DNA from: Phoronis australis
Lineage: Eukaryota; Phoronida; Phoronidae
Length of the DNA stretch: 64,000 nt
NCBI GenBank assembly: GCA_002633005.1
Contig: NMRA01000241.1
Coordinates: 173,951 to 237,950, forward strand
Direction of reading: 5' to 3'
Shown: positions 51,188 through 64,000 of the stretch, piece by piece
Layout of the letters: each line of letters opens with the position of its first letter
Position numbering within the stretch: position 1 is the first letter of the stretch
The notes under the pieces: model-generated
Database searches by the model: none
What the model saw: only the letters and a program-made list of their open reading frames with translations
What the model was told of the DNA's origin: nothing
Program-made: the position numbers and the translations under genes

Positions 51188-54100
51188 CAGGTCACACCTT
51201 GACTTGATACGAGTCTCTTCTCAAGTAATAATTCTTTTAAATTTGACCGATTTGGCTGGAGGAACAATTTCAGATCAATTTTATAAGGGTAAATGGCCTA
51301 AACCACAATTTGTGTTTTAACGGAAAGCACTTGTTAACCGCTTCATTTTTTATTTTATCTCACTTTGAAGCTAGCCGTTTTTGAGCTGGTCATAATTTTA
51401 CATGGCGCAAACGCGGAAATTGTGAACAATATTGCCAGCCTACCGTGTGTCCATAGAAATGAGGTAAAGCATCAAAAGGGCGGTCATTTTTTTAATTAAT
51501 GCTATGCAAAATTTGATACCATAAGATGGAATCCGATGATGAATTTTCAATAAGTAATGATTGATCAGTAGCAATTAGTATGACGCTAGTATTTTATCTT
51601 CTTCGTCAACCCAGATTCCAAAAATGGTTGCTACAACAATAACAAACCAGCATGGATATTTAGGCTCAAGCGTGAAACATAATCTATGATGGGCATTTAA
51701 TTTATTCCGTATTGTTATTCTCCAAACACACGTATGATTGTCTAACAGCAGTACACGAGAACGAATAATTAAACAATATGCACACAACGCACATCATAAA
51801 TTCACTCTAAAGCCGCGTTGTGTTATCATTCGTGTTTTCAGATCAGAAATGTGAAAATAGCAGAAAGCATTATTTTGCAAGAAAAACACTCGTTAACTCA
51901 GATATCGAAATCAACGCTTGACCTACAAAATTAATTTACGTTCCTTGCGACAGATGTTTGCGCAAGCAGCGTGAGGGTTTCGATATATTAGATTTAGCTT
52001 TAGCACCAAATTCTTACTATAATTGTTTGTGGCGAGAACTATATCATTTGTGTCAGATGAGTGGCTATATTTCAAAATAATGGCATGTACAAATCACGCG
52101 TTTCTCATTATTATTTTTCAAGATAAACAATATATCAACGTGAAATAGAATCATTTCCAGAATTTTTAGACAGTTTGAACGATTTTTGCTAATGTGTTTG
52201 ATATATAATTAAATCCACGTTCTAATTGATTCTGAACGAAGATGCAGATGATGGGTAAAAAGTAACCGGTTTCATTATGAACTACTTCCGGATGAACATT
52301 TGATTGCTGGTCAAAGGATACAGCATACTTAGCCTCTTTCTTGCATTGGACTAGACCTACGTGGCTTGGACGCGTTCGATACAATATATTTACCAGTAGG
52401 CATCGGGCCACCGGCAGTCCTTTTGTAGCCTCATTCGTCGTCACCCACAAGACGCACAACATATAAGTGTGGTCTACAGAAGCATAAATTCAGCTGGAGC
52501 GAAAATCTATCTGTGTACAAACTTATGCATTAATTGTTATCAAGATGGGGCAGCGCTGATTTGCTGGTTGTGATGCACTCGGAATTAATGGTAACCAATG
52601 GTGTATGTTTTTTACTCGGCCAAATAAGACTTGCTTTTATTTATAACTCGGCCAATCAAGATGATCTAAAAGTCAGGCACCGGTTTAGCAAAAAGTTTGA
52701 ACCGAGAGGGTGGAAATGGAAAATGAACATTCGGTAAATTTTTGAATGAATCCGGGTGTTACGGCAGTCGAGAGGCCACTTTACATGCAAAACGATCAAA
52801 AGATGTCGGTCAGCAATATCAAATTAACGGACACTGACAAGTTGACGCTCACGCCTTGTAATCACGTTTTTATGCAAATGTCTGGTGTTAAAAAATAGCT
52901 TGTGGATAAGCATTTAGTTGCAATCGCCTTATCAGAAATTGGGATGCCGAGGTCTGTGATCTCAAAGTCCTAAATTGGGTTTAGGATCTAACGTCCCATA
53001 ATGAAAGCCGTTTGTAGCGTTGTTTGCTTTTTGGAAAAGTGCACTCGACAGCCTCTTCAACGACAATGAAATGCCCTATAGTAGAGTAGTTAACATAAAA
53101 TAACGACACACGTGCTCACATTGAACTAAAAAGCTAGGTAGCTATCCAAGTCTTTTGGTTGAGCTCACGTCACCCGTAACTTGTCTTCAGAACAACGGAG
53201 AACCTGCAGGCAAACTGTAACGGTGGGCTATATCATGTTCGCTAGTATCCATGGAGGTAAAATAGGCTCTAATAGTGAACACATTGTCCCTTCTTTTTGC
53301 CAAGCTGCAATAAATTTTGTATTTTAATTTTATACAGTCATTCACATATTCCCCGTTGTGGCTATATAGGGTGGGTATTTTTGTTCTCATTTCGAGACCA
53401 ATAGACGATTACGACATATCTAATAATACACGCATGTACAGGATTAGTTATTGATAATCTGTATTAAAAAACAGTTGCACGTTTGAGTAATCGAAACTGT
53501 TGAAACTCCAAGGGAAAAGTAAATTTCACCTCTTTATAAGTTTGTATACGCAATTCCCACTCTCCTAAATTATTATCCCTAAACCTTCAAACGGCCGTAT
53601 AGAATTTGGAGTATTTGTGTAATTTAAACGAAATAAATTTCCCTGTCACCGCATTTTCAAGAGATTTTAACATTTTGCCAATCCAATATCGCCAGGTCGG
53701 CGAAAGCAAATTGTTGTAGGCTAATACGTTATCGTCAGCCCAGAAATTATGAGGCCGCATTACAGTCTGACTAATGAAGTCTTTCCAGATAGAATTTTCA
53801 AAAGTGAAAGATTTCTCTCACTATTTTCTTTTCCTTCATAATCTGTTCATATCGTCACTTCTTACCCTAGTGATGTCAATATTTATCACCATTATTCCGT
53901 TTTGAAATATAGTTTTGCTTTTATACGGGTTGTTGTCACAAACATTCACATCCGCGACTGGCGTGCAAATCAGTGTCTCCTTGACATTACCCATTCATTC
54001 ATCAATACAAAAGGTTGATAGTGTGTCCGGTATCCAGAAGAATTGTGGTTAAAAACAAGTTGGCGTTTCCAAAGTTGGAAGTAAGAACACGACATCGATT

Positions 54101-56397
54101 TTTAACCAGCACGCACTCACTCGTGTGATCCGATTTTGAAACTACTGTAGCCAGAAAGGAGAACAGTTACGGCTAATTCTTATATCTTTGGCAGACACTT
54201 GCCACTGGCTTGTCCACTCATTCCAAAATCCGTTACAGTTACGTAATTATACAGCTAATATAATAACACTTAAGTCAATATTACCGTAACATGCAACAGC
54301 GAATGAGCGAAACAAAGTTATAATAAAAATGACCAGAAAAAGTAAAAGAAACACATTTTATGGTTTCGCCACCAAAATTAACAATCTAAAATGCAGCAAG
54401 TTCTTACATCTTGGCATTTCCTAAGGCATAACCAGGTGTTCTTCGGTTTAACCATATTTAGCATATTTTAAACATGTTTTAAAATGTTTTAAACGTGAGC
54501 GTGTATATTCATTAAAGGGGGTTATATTTCTCCCGAGTCAGAAGTAAAAACAACACAAAATGTGAAAGTAAGTTTTGTCGACAAGAAATTGTATTTTGGT
54601 TCGTACGTTACGGGATTTTGGTGAGCACGTGTTAGAATTATGAATATACTATTTCCGCCCTTTGCAGTTTCGAAATAAGGATTTATAGCGCGACTACCTC
54701 AGATTATTATCACGAAGTATAAAAATTATGGCGCGAATATAACTTATAATACTTTCAAGAAAGATTGGTGCAATTTTTTAAAGACAGTAAATTCATGGTT
54801 TCTGAATATTTTGTTGTTAGCATATTTCCGGCTAGATTCTAACTTAAATCGATGTTGCACAGTGAACAGTGACGTGAAAGACAGCTTAGGAAGTATTGAG
54901 AACAAACTGCGTTTATTCTATCAGCGTCGAGTAATTATGCTAATTTTCAATTTGTTAGAAAATTGCACAAGCTTGTAAATTGATGACGCTATGAGTTTGC
55001 AGATGATATTGTAAATGTCCAAAGTACTGCTTAACGCATTCACTGACTATGAAATAAAAAACTTGTTTACCAATGTAATACACAGGGTAAGTTAATGCAA
55101 GATCTAAAATTAAAACGCGTTTTCTGGTGCATGTCTCCCCTCCCCAAAATCAATTTTGCCACGTATTTTAGTATATATATTTATGTCTTGAAGACCGGGT
55201 GCATTTATTCTTCGAGGTCAACTTAAACGTCTGTTGCGTAGGATAGCGCGGCGTCTTATATCGCCTTTTTACGTGTTGCATTCACACAAAAGTTTTAGAA
55301 TTTGAGGCGTTGCCAATGTTTTGCACGACAGCAAGCGCACAAAAGAAAAGCTTGTTGAAGAACGAAAACTACAAGCTGCTTGTTCTTTAGACGCGAACAC
55401 GTCGATAGTAGTTTTATGGATTGAGATAAATTGACTCTCAAGCGTTTGATGACAAATACAACTTCAGCCTCACATTTAACATCACATTGTACATCCATGT
55501 TATTCCCACAAGACATTTTGCAATGTGATTTGAAATTACGCATTCGAGCGTAACTGTTGTGGGCTCATATTGCTGCAAGAAAATCTAAATCCGCAGAGGC
55601 CCAGGCATATTATCTCAGTTTTCAATCATCGTGCAAATAGAATTAGAACCTCATGCTATATTTAAATATATCATGTGACCTACTTAGTGATCGTTGAGAC
55701 GAATGCATAGAAGCTGTATAGAGTTCATACTAAGAATACATAGTTTGACGATTTAATATCCTTGGCCCATACATACGCCAAGGTTTTAGCAACACATGTC
55801 GTGGCCCAAGAGGGCGACCCGAGAGCTTTACCTCGGTGTGACGCGGTTAGTGAGAAGTTGTCGTCAACAGCGTATATTATCTGAAATGTTCTTGCATCAG
55901 CGTTTACTAATACACGTTTAGAGATTTCTATGAATTCGGGGGGACATAATCAACTAATGAGGCTGGATAGCTCACGAGTTAGTTTAGACCAGTTGTTAGT
56001 TAAGGACGGTCAAAGTACAAGTCTGTTGTATATTATCGCTTACGGAATATTCAACTGGCATATCTCCTTGTTGCAACCGCACTAAGGCAAATGTGCACAA
56101 AAACACATACGCCATACTTCAAGATTTTTTTCAGATTGCAGTTGACTCGTTTACCGGCATTCTCTAAATATACGACTGGTTACACACGATCCGTTAATTA
56201 AACTTAATGTAAACGTTTAACAGAAGAACGGAATCAGTACGGTCAGGAGCCAATCCAGAACACAGCGTACACGATATAATTGGGCAGTTTTAACAGTCAA
56301 TACGACTTTACTATAAGCCACCCATATAAACCACGCCATTACACCGATTATTACTAACAGTTGACTGTCTTCGTTCTCTCGTGTGACCACTTATTAC

Positions 56398-56482
56398 ACA
56401 AAACCTGGGAATAATCGTTATCGTTCCAGACAAAACCTAAAGCTGTTTGTACCCATAATGTTTATTCCATGCCATTTCACGT
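56398..56482 (+). repeat. 85 bp inverted repeat, left arm
   Basis: It is the inverse of 58027-58111 with a single mismatch. The arm begins ACAAAACCTGGGAATAATCG. Confidence 0.95.
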
Positions 56483-58026
56483 TCATCATAATTTAGAACA
56501 GGACTTGTGTGGAGAGGACTTACGTCGTGAAATAGTAGTTACGGGCCATGCTGTTTGTACGCGCTGTTAGACCTCGCCCGCATACTATAACAATAAACCT
56601 ATTGCCAACTAAGCCCACAGCACGTATATGCATGGAACAATTAAATAACATTACCTTTCCACTTGAACAAATCATAAAATGACAAATAGCTGCTTTTATT
56701 CAATGGCGATTGTCATATGAAATTGAAGTAGCTTTGAGGGTGTTTTTATACCATTCTATTTTCTAAAGGAAAAAAGTAAGAATATACGTTTCATTATTTA
56801 CAATAGACAGGTTGGTCTCAGTAATAAACAGACATTGGCTGCAGTAGATACACCTGAAATGTTGGCGAACACTAGATGCCACAAATGTCACTGTAACATC
56901 TGTGTGTGAATATGAATTTAAAGGACATCGATGGAATAAACATAGCCGTGTCTTTGTAGCTTCAGACTTTATTCTCGATCAGGTTGCATATCATGAATCA
57001 ACAGCATTTGAACAATACAGACAAAAAACAAACATTAATCTTTTTTGATCCTGTCGTATGACAAAATGATTTTTCATCCTCTATTTGAAAACGGCTACCA
57101 TAATGTAGCTCAAATTTCAATTTAACTCCAGTAGAGAAAAAGGAAATGTAAAAACAATGATTTGTACTCAGTAAGAAAATTAACTTTGTCATTTCACGAG
57201 TTACCGTGAAAATTTGGGAAGAATCGTAAAAAGAAGTAAATACAAACGCACTTGAAATATTGTTCGTTTTTTGATATGTTGACTTGAATACCGGCGACAC
57301 CCTAAATTAATAAAATGACGTCAACATTTGACAAAACATTTACCAGTCAATTGGGTGACATTAAGTTTGGCCTTGTGATTATCTCATTTATGAGACGGTA
57401 AAGCATCACACAAGCTTGATACTCTTCGTTCAAACATGAAAAAGTGTAAAATTTAAAATGGTATTTAAATTTATTGCGCAACACCAGTCCATATCTTTCC
57501 AAAATTAGTTACAATGATGAGCGATGTTGTGCAAAATATTTCAAAATTTTGCGCAGTGTAACCCGGATGAAAATATACCACTTGTCCTTATTTCATGGTA
57601 AAATTCAAGGCTAAAAGCGTCTCGAACTAATTAGTTAAACAGACTTAAGATTTAATACATTTCGCCGAATTAACCTAATGCAAAAAATTAATGTATGCCT
57701 CCACGTTTGTCGACGTTTGTCTGACGACGGTATCATATTTGTTTGAGTGTCGTGCCCATAATTTGCGGTGAATATCAAACTCGTTAAAATCAGCTGACCA
57801 AACGTTCAAAGCAGCTGATAACAATGCTTAATCCACGTCAAATTCTTTTAGAAATTTGATGACGAAATTGATTTCCTCTCGCGAATAAATTACAATGGTG
57901 GTTCAACAGCAAAGAGAATTTGTCCCTAGTATACAAATTGTTAAAATTTTTAACAAGTTGAACTTTAAAGATATTTTACTGAAAATAACAAAAAGTACCA
58001 TACCTGGCGAAATGAATTTGTTGAAT

Positions 58027-58111
58027 ACGTGAAATGGCATGGAATAAACATTATGGGTACAAACAGCTTTAGGTTTTGTTTGGAACGATAACGATTATTC
58101 CCAGGTTTTGT
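58027..58111 (-). repeat. 85 bp inverted repeat, right arm
   Basis: It is the partner of 56398-56482. The 1544 bases between the arms have no recognisable coding content. Confidence 0.95.
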
Positions 58112-61100
58112 AGTTTAACGAGTTTACCTATATTGTCTATACCCATATTGTCTTTTCAATTTACAACTATCTTGATGTCCTTACCGAAAACGTCGTGACT
58201 CACAAATCAATAGGTACAGTAGCAGTAGGGCTGCAACAAACCAGCGCTTTTACTGTTAACAAAACTGGTCATACTGAACATGTTCATTATTCTAGATAAG
58301 GAGTGGTTTGTTTGTGGGATGGAAGACAGTTCGTAAAATGAGCCCGCTGTAACAAGTCATATCTAGTCTAGTCTCACTCTCAAAGCAACAACAAGTATTG
58401 CCTGATCTTCTCAAACCCAGAAATCCAAGAACAATTTGAGAATCAGATCAATCATTTATGATAAGAAATATTTAATGAAAGTTATTTTTTAAGAAGCGCG
58501 GATTTATTGCAACTAAAAGGTACACTCTGTCCACAGTTAGCTAACAATTATTCCGTGATTGTCCATGCCATTGCTGAGATATTCAGACTTCATACAAGTT
58601 GATGGTTTCTTGAGAGACCTTGTCCCAGTGTAAGTTGATGCCTGTCTATCGGCGCCTATTCACTGGTGGTTCAATTAAATGCGCACATACAATATGACTA
58701 GAGGCAAGAGGATACAATATCCCCTTTGAATGGGTTGGCTTGCTCGTTTCCTTTACGTAACGTGGTTTAGACTGCTAACAAGTATTCTAGCACACGGTGA
58801 ACGATTTTACTTCTTCCCCCAGGTTCAGTGAGAAACATTTAAACCCACACGTTTTTAACACATATTGTATTTCAAAAGACGAGCTACAATCGACAACGAA
58901 AAAAATTGTATAGTTATAGTTTTCGTACTGTCCCAGGAAATATTCCAATCGCAACTTTTCTAGTAACGGAAATTAGCCAACCAATAAACCTGGCTCTCAA
59001 AGTTGTGTACTTGAACTTACGCAGATGAGAAATCCGTAGTGAAAGCGGCAGGAGGCGACAAAATCGCGACTCGTTCACGCCAATGTAGCGTGAAAAATAA
59101 CCTCCAAATATCGATCACAGCAACCTATAAACACAGCAACGAGAATTGGTGTTCTTACGTGTCCTCTTTCTTAGGTCCGTTTATTCAACTTATTGTTAGT
59201 ATATTACGCTGAGATATGCATAATGATTGACAAAAATGCAATTAACAAAGAATTTTGTAGGATTAGGGCCATCAAAATACGACTTGTTTACTTCATGGCA
59301 AAGAACTAAATGGATACTTTATTGAACTCATTCGTGAAGTCTTAAATGTAAATGTAAATTTTATGTGCAGTTCAGATTCAATCCGGATAGCCTATATTTT
59401 GAAATAAGTTCCACATTACAAGGTCATGTACGTTACATAGAGTCGATGGGACGAGGAACAAGCTTCAACTGCTGCAACGGTCATCGTTTTAAAATTCGTA
59501 ACTCAACAATGTACGAGAAAATGAGAAAGTAAGAATTTCTAGGTTAAAGTGTAACAATTAAGAATCATGTAAAAATTGTTGTCATTGTTTATTAGCGCCT
59601 TGTTAATCTGTGAAAATTCACCAAATCAAACATCAGTGCGAGGAGAGGTCATCACCGATTTCCAAAATGGCCGCCTAACATGATTCTCGTCAAGCGACAG
59701 ACCCGAGTCTTTCTTGAAACTCAACGGGCATAACATCGTGGGTTTTGTAACTAAAAATGAACAGTTATTTTCTAACTATCTCGCTCTTGTGGAACTTAAC
59801 TTGAGGAATAATAGAGACAGTTTATGCGTAGAACAGTGTTGTACTGTGTGGACGGGATGTGCGCGGCGTTGTGCCGTTTTGTTTGAACAACTCATCTGAA
59901 CTCGTTACGGGCCATTCATCAGACTCAAAGTAACTATCACCCGATGCCTTGGTTGACAATTATAATCCACGAAGGCAAGTCCTTATTTAATTCGCCTTCA
60001 AATGATTATCTATAAACAACAAAGTACATTTAAACGTGTTCATGAAGTAGGCCTAAGTCAAGAACAAAACATCGCGACCCAAACTAATAAACAACCATTC
60101 ACAATTGAGATGAAGTGGTATCTCAACACGGTGCTTCGACAAAACGCCAACAAGTTTTTTTTTTATACTATAAAACATTGTTCCTGCAGTTTAATTAAGG
60201 CGTTGTAAGCACGGAATTCGGTACAAAACATATCCAACTTTATAACACTCTGTAAGCCGATAGTGACGACATTGCTCACAAGTTATGTACTATCTCACTA
60301 ATGTGACTTATAATTATGTCGTAAAACAACATTCACAAAGCGGCCATCAGAAAGTCGGGCACAATTTTGGCGAATTTCTCGAACTGTTAGAATCAAGATA
60401 CGTTTCACAAGGTATTCAGTTCGCAACACACGTTTCATTCGCATACTCGTATAGTAACATGTAATTTCCACTCACTGCGTTCATTCCCAATGAAATCGAT
60501 AAAAACATACCTGCTTCGTACAGACGATTATGGTGAACAAAATCTTGATTTTGTCACAAGGACTACTCCTTTTCCAGTCGCTAAAATATCCAGTTAGACG
60601 TTTATAATCCGCTGTGTTAAGGGTTGACTACTTATCTGCGCTTGAACAGTGTATTTATTGCAAACAGGACGCAGACATTATTTGTGGCATATTGTCAATG
60701 AATAAACACGCTTCCTATTGGTCCATTTCAGATTCCCTGTGGACATAACAGTGAAGTCTATAAATATAGAGTAGTTTCGCGATCCCCACAATGGTTTCCG
60801 CGGATACTTGTGGTGTTGAAACTAGCCAGAATGGAAAAGCAATACTGTTTCTTGACACCCGAAGTTACGTTTTCGCTCTAAAACAAATTTTGCCAAAGGT
60901 CTATCCGATATCATGTTTTTAGTGGTAACAGGGGTATTGTCCCGAATAGTTTAAACATGAAGGACGGCAACATCGGCGTAGTAAAAAAGTATAAACCTAA
61001 AGGGAATTTACAAATACACTATAGTTCACCGCATATTATTACAATTATGCAAGTTATTACAACATCCCATGGGCGATGTCAGCTGACGCGCATTAAATTA

Positions 61101-64000
61101 TTTTCATGTAGCAGGCAGATCAATGTTTCACAATAGGATTTCACTCGTTATAATAATTATTTAGAAAACAAACAACTGACAGAAATAAACTTTGATGTTG
61201 AAAAACATGCCGACAGGAAGTGTCTCTACTTATGGCCCCGACAACATCCACCACCGCGCAAACATTTTGTGCTTCAAGTATCCCAAATTCACAACATAGT
61301 AAAAGTAGCCCAAATTCACAACATAGAAAGTCAGGTCATTCCAAAACAAATTCTTCTTGTGTAACCATCTTGGCTGCCAGTGCATTTCGCTCTGTCAATC
61401 TGGCTAACAACGAACATCTTTATTGTCACAAATCGGTCTCATAACATTGCGCATCGTAACAGGGCTCGAGTACAACAAAACACCGAAATGATCAGGGATT
61501 CAACAAAACGCTTCAGAGTTTATTGGGATTGGCCAAAGCTAAAATTGCGGATTCGAAAATGGAGCATCAGCGCATATGTCAGGGACATGAGTTGCCGGCT
61601 CATTACGCTACAATTCAAGATCGGATGAGCGTGGCATTGTTTAAATCCCAAAGCGCTTCGGTTAAGAATTCAACACAGAGAGCTAGACAGCGGCGAAATA
61701 CGGCTTTAGCCCACCTGACGTCACATAAACTAATTTCGATTTAGATTATTTACTGTCATGGAATCGATTTAAATTATTTAGTCAAAATAAATGGGCTTCC
61801 CGTGCTTGGAAAAAATAATAACGCGAACGCGTTTTTGGCCGAGATCAAGCTCTACAAGTTGGCTTGCCACGGCGGGTTACGTTATATGTCGAACTTGGTT
61901 TGAATCAATTACGAATTGACAGTTATTATCGAGCCCAGGACCCACTTCCTATACGACCAACACGTTGAGATCAGCTATACAGCTGTACAAGGTCCAAATC
62001 AAAAGTTAACGTCTTTGATGCAACGCAGATCTCAAGATGAGCTTTTGTCAAAAGTTAATTTCTTTGACAAAATGCTGTTTATAACAACTTTCACATATGC
62101 ATTGTGTCATACACTTACCAAATACAAACTGCACATCAAACAGTCCGTAAAACACGCCAAATTCTAGTGCATGGTTTTGAAAATAACCGAGCAGTCAAAT
62201 TAAAAAGAAAACGAAATCTCAATAAACACACAACTTTTGAGGAAAAAAAGCAAGAATTTATTCTAACAAAATGTGCACGTGCAATTTTAGTTACAAATCA
62301 GGTTCACGACACATTTTCCCCGACAACGACGTACCCGGAGCCAGATTATCCATCAAGCTGCAACTTAGGCACTCCCGTCAAATCGGGCAGCCACAGGGCT
62401 GTGCCATATAGCATATCACGTTGAACGCCGAGGAGCGGGAAATTTGGCGACCGAAGTGTCAAAATTTCTGGACAGCTGGACGCGAACAGGACAAGCTAGA
62501 GATTTGAGAAGGCATGGTGGCTGAAAAGGGGCAGCGCAAGTTACCAGGGCCCCAGACATTGTACAGCTGAAAGGCGCCGAATCCTTTTTTCGGCACTGAC
62601 GACATAAGAAGAGGAAATCGAACAGATGATGAATAAAACGGAACTCATTGTTACATTTATGATCTTATTATGGCATGGGTATTTATATATTGTCTTAATT
62701 TAACCTACATAATTATTGAAATAGGAGACTAAAAGCATAGCAAGGCAACCCTTTTAAACAAATGCAAGTGAAACCGAAATGTTGCCAAGGTATATTTGCA
62801 TGGAAAATTGCCAAGTTTCTAATTTCCTGGAATTTGGGTTCTCTTTCCAAAAGGGAATTTACCGAATGAAATCAAGATGCCATTTTGATCTTTTCATTAG
62901 TGACTTGAACCCTGAAGATACATCACTACGAAAATTACTTATCATGTTTTACACCAGTCCATGTGTGGTACAAGTGGCAGGTCCAAGTGTCAATAACTGA
63001 AGCAAATTTTTGTTTATCACTGATCACAGGCCTTATGTCAGGTTATCATTGAAATGAAAACATAACAAAAACCACATGATCTCGAACTTTCCAAGAACCA
63101 CTTCATTTGCAAGAGTTCAATAACAATACCTTAAAAATTGCCAGTTTTTGACACACAGTGTATGTTGCAACTGCAGTTGTAAATTACCTGCTGAGCTTAT
63201 CATGAACACAAAATTTACAGAAGTATTATTAAAAAACAACAATGAATAGTAATGTGACATCAAAATTCAAATGACACACGTCCTATTCTGTGAACATTTC
63301 TCCACAGGAATGTATTTGACCTTTCCTGATAAATTCAAGTCAGTCATTAGTTTCAGGGACTTGTGCGGATATTCCATGTACCTAAATCTACACAGGCGGA
63401 TCCAAGAGAGGGGCTTAGAGGCTCACAATCCCCATTTTAGCCAAAGTAGCAAACAATAACCACAGGAAAAATATACAGTTCTTATTTGCTAATTCATGTA
63501 AACCACTAGATTCCATTAATGTTTTTTACTCATTGTTTGTGATACAGAAATTTATCATTTTTTTAGGTGGCTGGCAGATTAAAGATGTAATGAGTCCTTC
63601 CAGACAGGTCATAGCGACACGACACGTTAAAACAGGTTGTAGAGAACTTGATCCACCTTTCATCAATATGATGATATGAGAATCTACCATTTTTTTCCAG
63701 TCACTACCCAATCACTATTAGATAAATGCCTGACTCAAGAATAGTCAGACCATAAATACTAGAATGTGAATCTCTGGGTGTGAGTTAGTGAGTCAGGGAC
63801 GATGACTCAACATGTCTAAGTTGCAAAACCACTTTATTACCAGAGTTGGTGTGAAATACAAGTAAAACAAATACAGAGGCGAACATGAATCATATGAGAC
63901 ATCAATAACAAATGGAGAGAATAGTGTCACATTACTTCTACAGTGTCCACCTTTTAGTGTTGGTCAGATGGACGACAACTTTCTTCTAATATGAATAGCT
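58112..64000. other. No gene recognised
   Basis: Frames at 61220-61744 and 62104-62424 are open but without family signature. An inverted CCAAT box (60717) and TATAAATA (60759) form a weak promoter-like pair. At about 63393, GGCGGATCCAAG resembles the end of a small DNA transposon. Confidence 0.45.

Larger units (their letters stand above)
46213..56397. other. No gene recognised
   Basis: Scattered short frames have no family signature. There is an ATT/GATAAT microsatellite at about 47690-47850 and a C-rich tract at about 50850-50870. Confidence 0.5.

Noticed and set aside
52166-52462. 98-codon - strand frame in the upstream desert
   Set aside because: It has no family motif and chance length for AT-rich DNA.
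62400-62590. Possible retroelement-like reading (frame with FLDSWTRTGQ)
   Set aside because: It has no recognisable reverse transcriptase or endonuclease block and is too short to call.

Overview
This is nuclear DNA of an animal. It is AT-rich, intron-rich and carries many short repeats. The layout fits an invertebrate, probably a marine deuterostome such as a hemichordate or cephalochordate; that taxon is an inference from gene structure and repeat style, not something I can prove. The window contains assembly gaps: a run of N at 28336-29233 and single Ns at 982 and 25147.

Two protein-coding genes can be rebuilt exon by exon, tail to tail. On the + strand, 3845-8926 is the 3' end of a conventional protein kinase C gene: two shared exons for the end of the kinase domain, then two alternative last exons, each encoding its own C-terminal V5 tail and stop. 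The 5' part lies to the left of the window. On the - strand, 44223 down to 15271 is a complete-looking coding set of 23 exons. Their phases join without conflict into 1701 codons of a BAHCC1/TNRC18-type chromatin protein: disordered N-terminal half, three AT-hook-like motifs, a Tudor-like block, and a C-terminal BAH domain whose three candidate methyl-lysine-cage aromatics are present.

The introns hold the most unusual material. Three copies of a bounded repeat element occur: 1-~3186 (PKC side, reversed), 28027-29533 and 36152-37248 (introns of the BAH gene). Each has a core of diverged ~145 bp tandem units between distinctive hairpin-bearing ends. The best conserved block of each unit resembles the CTCF binding consensus. 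The BAH gene also carries a PIF/Harbinger-like MITE, a 444 bp foldback palindrome, and a minisatellite that has multiplied the 5' splice site of exon 11.

The convergent gap (about 9.2-15.2 kb) is AT-rich and holds a broken BEL/Pao retroelement piece. The right third (44.3-64 kb), upstream of the BAH gene, has no gene I can recognise. It has a 17 bp minisatellite, microsatellites, an 85 bp inverted repeat pair and weak promoter-like motifs, and probably contains the promoter and 5' untranslated exons of the BAH gene.
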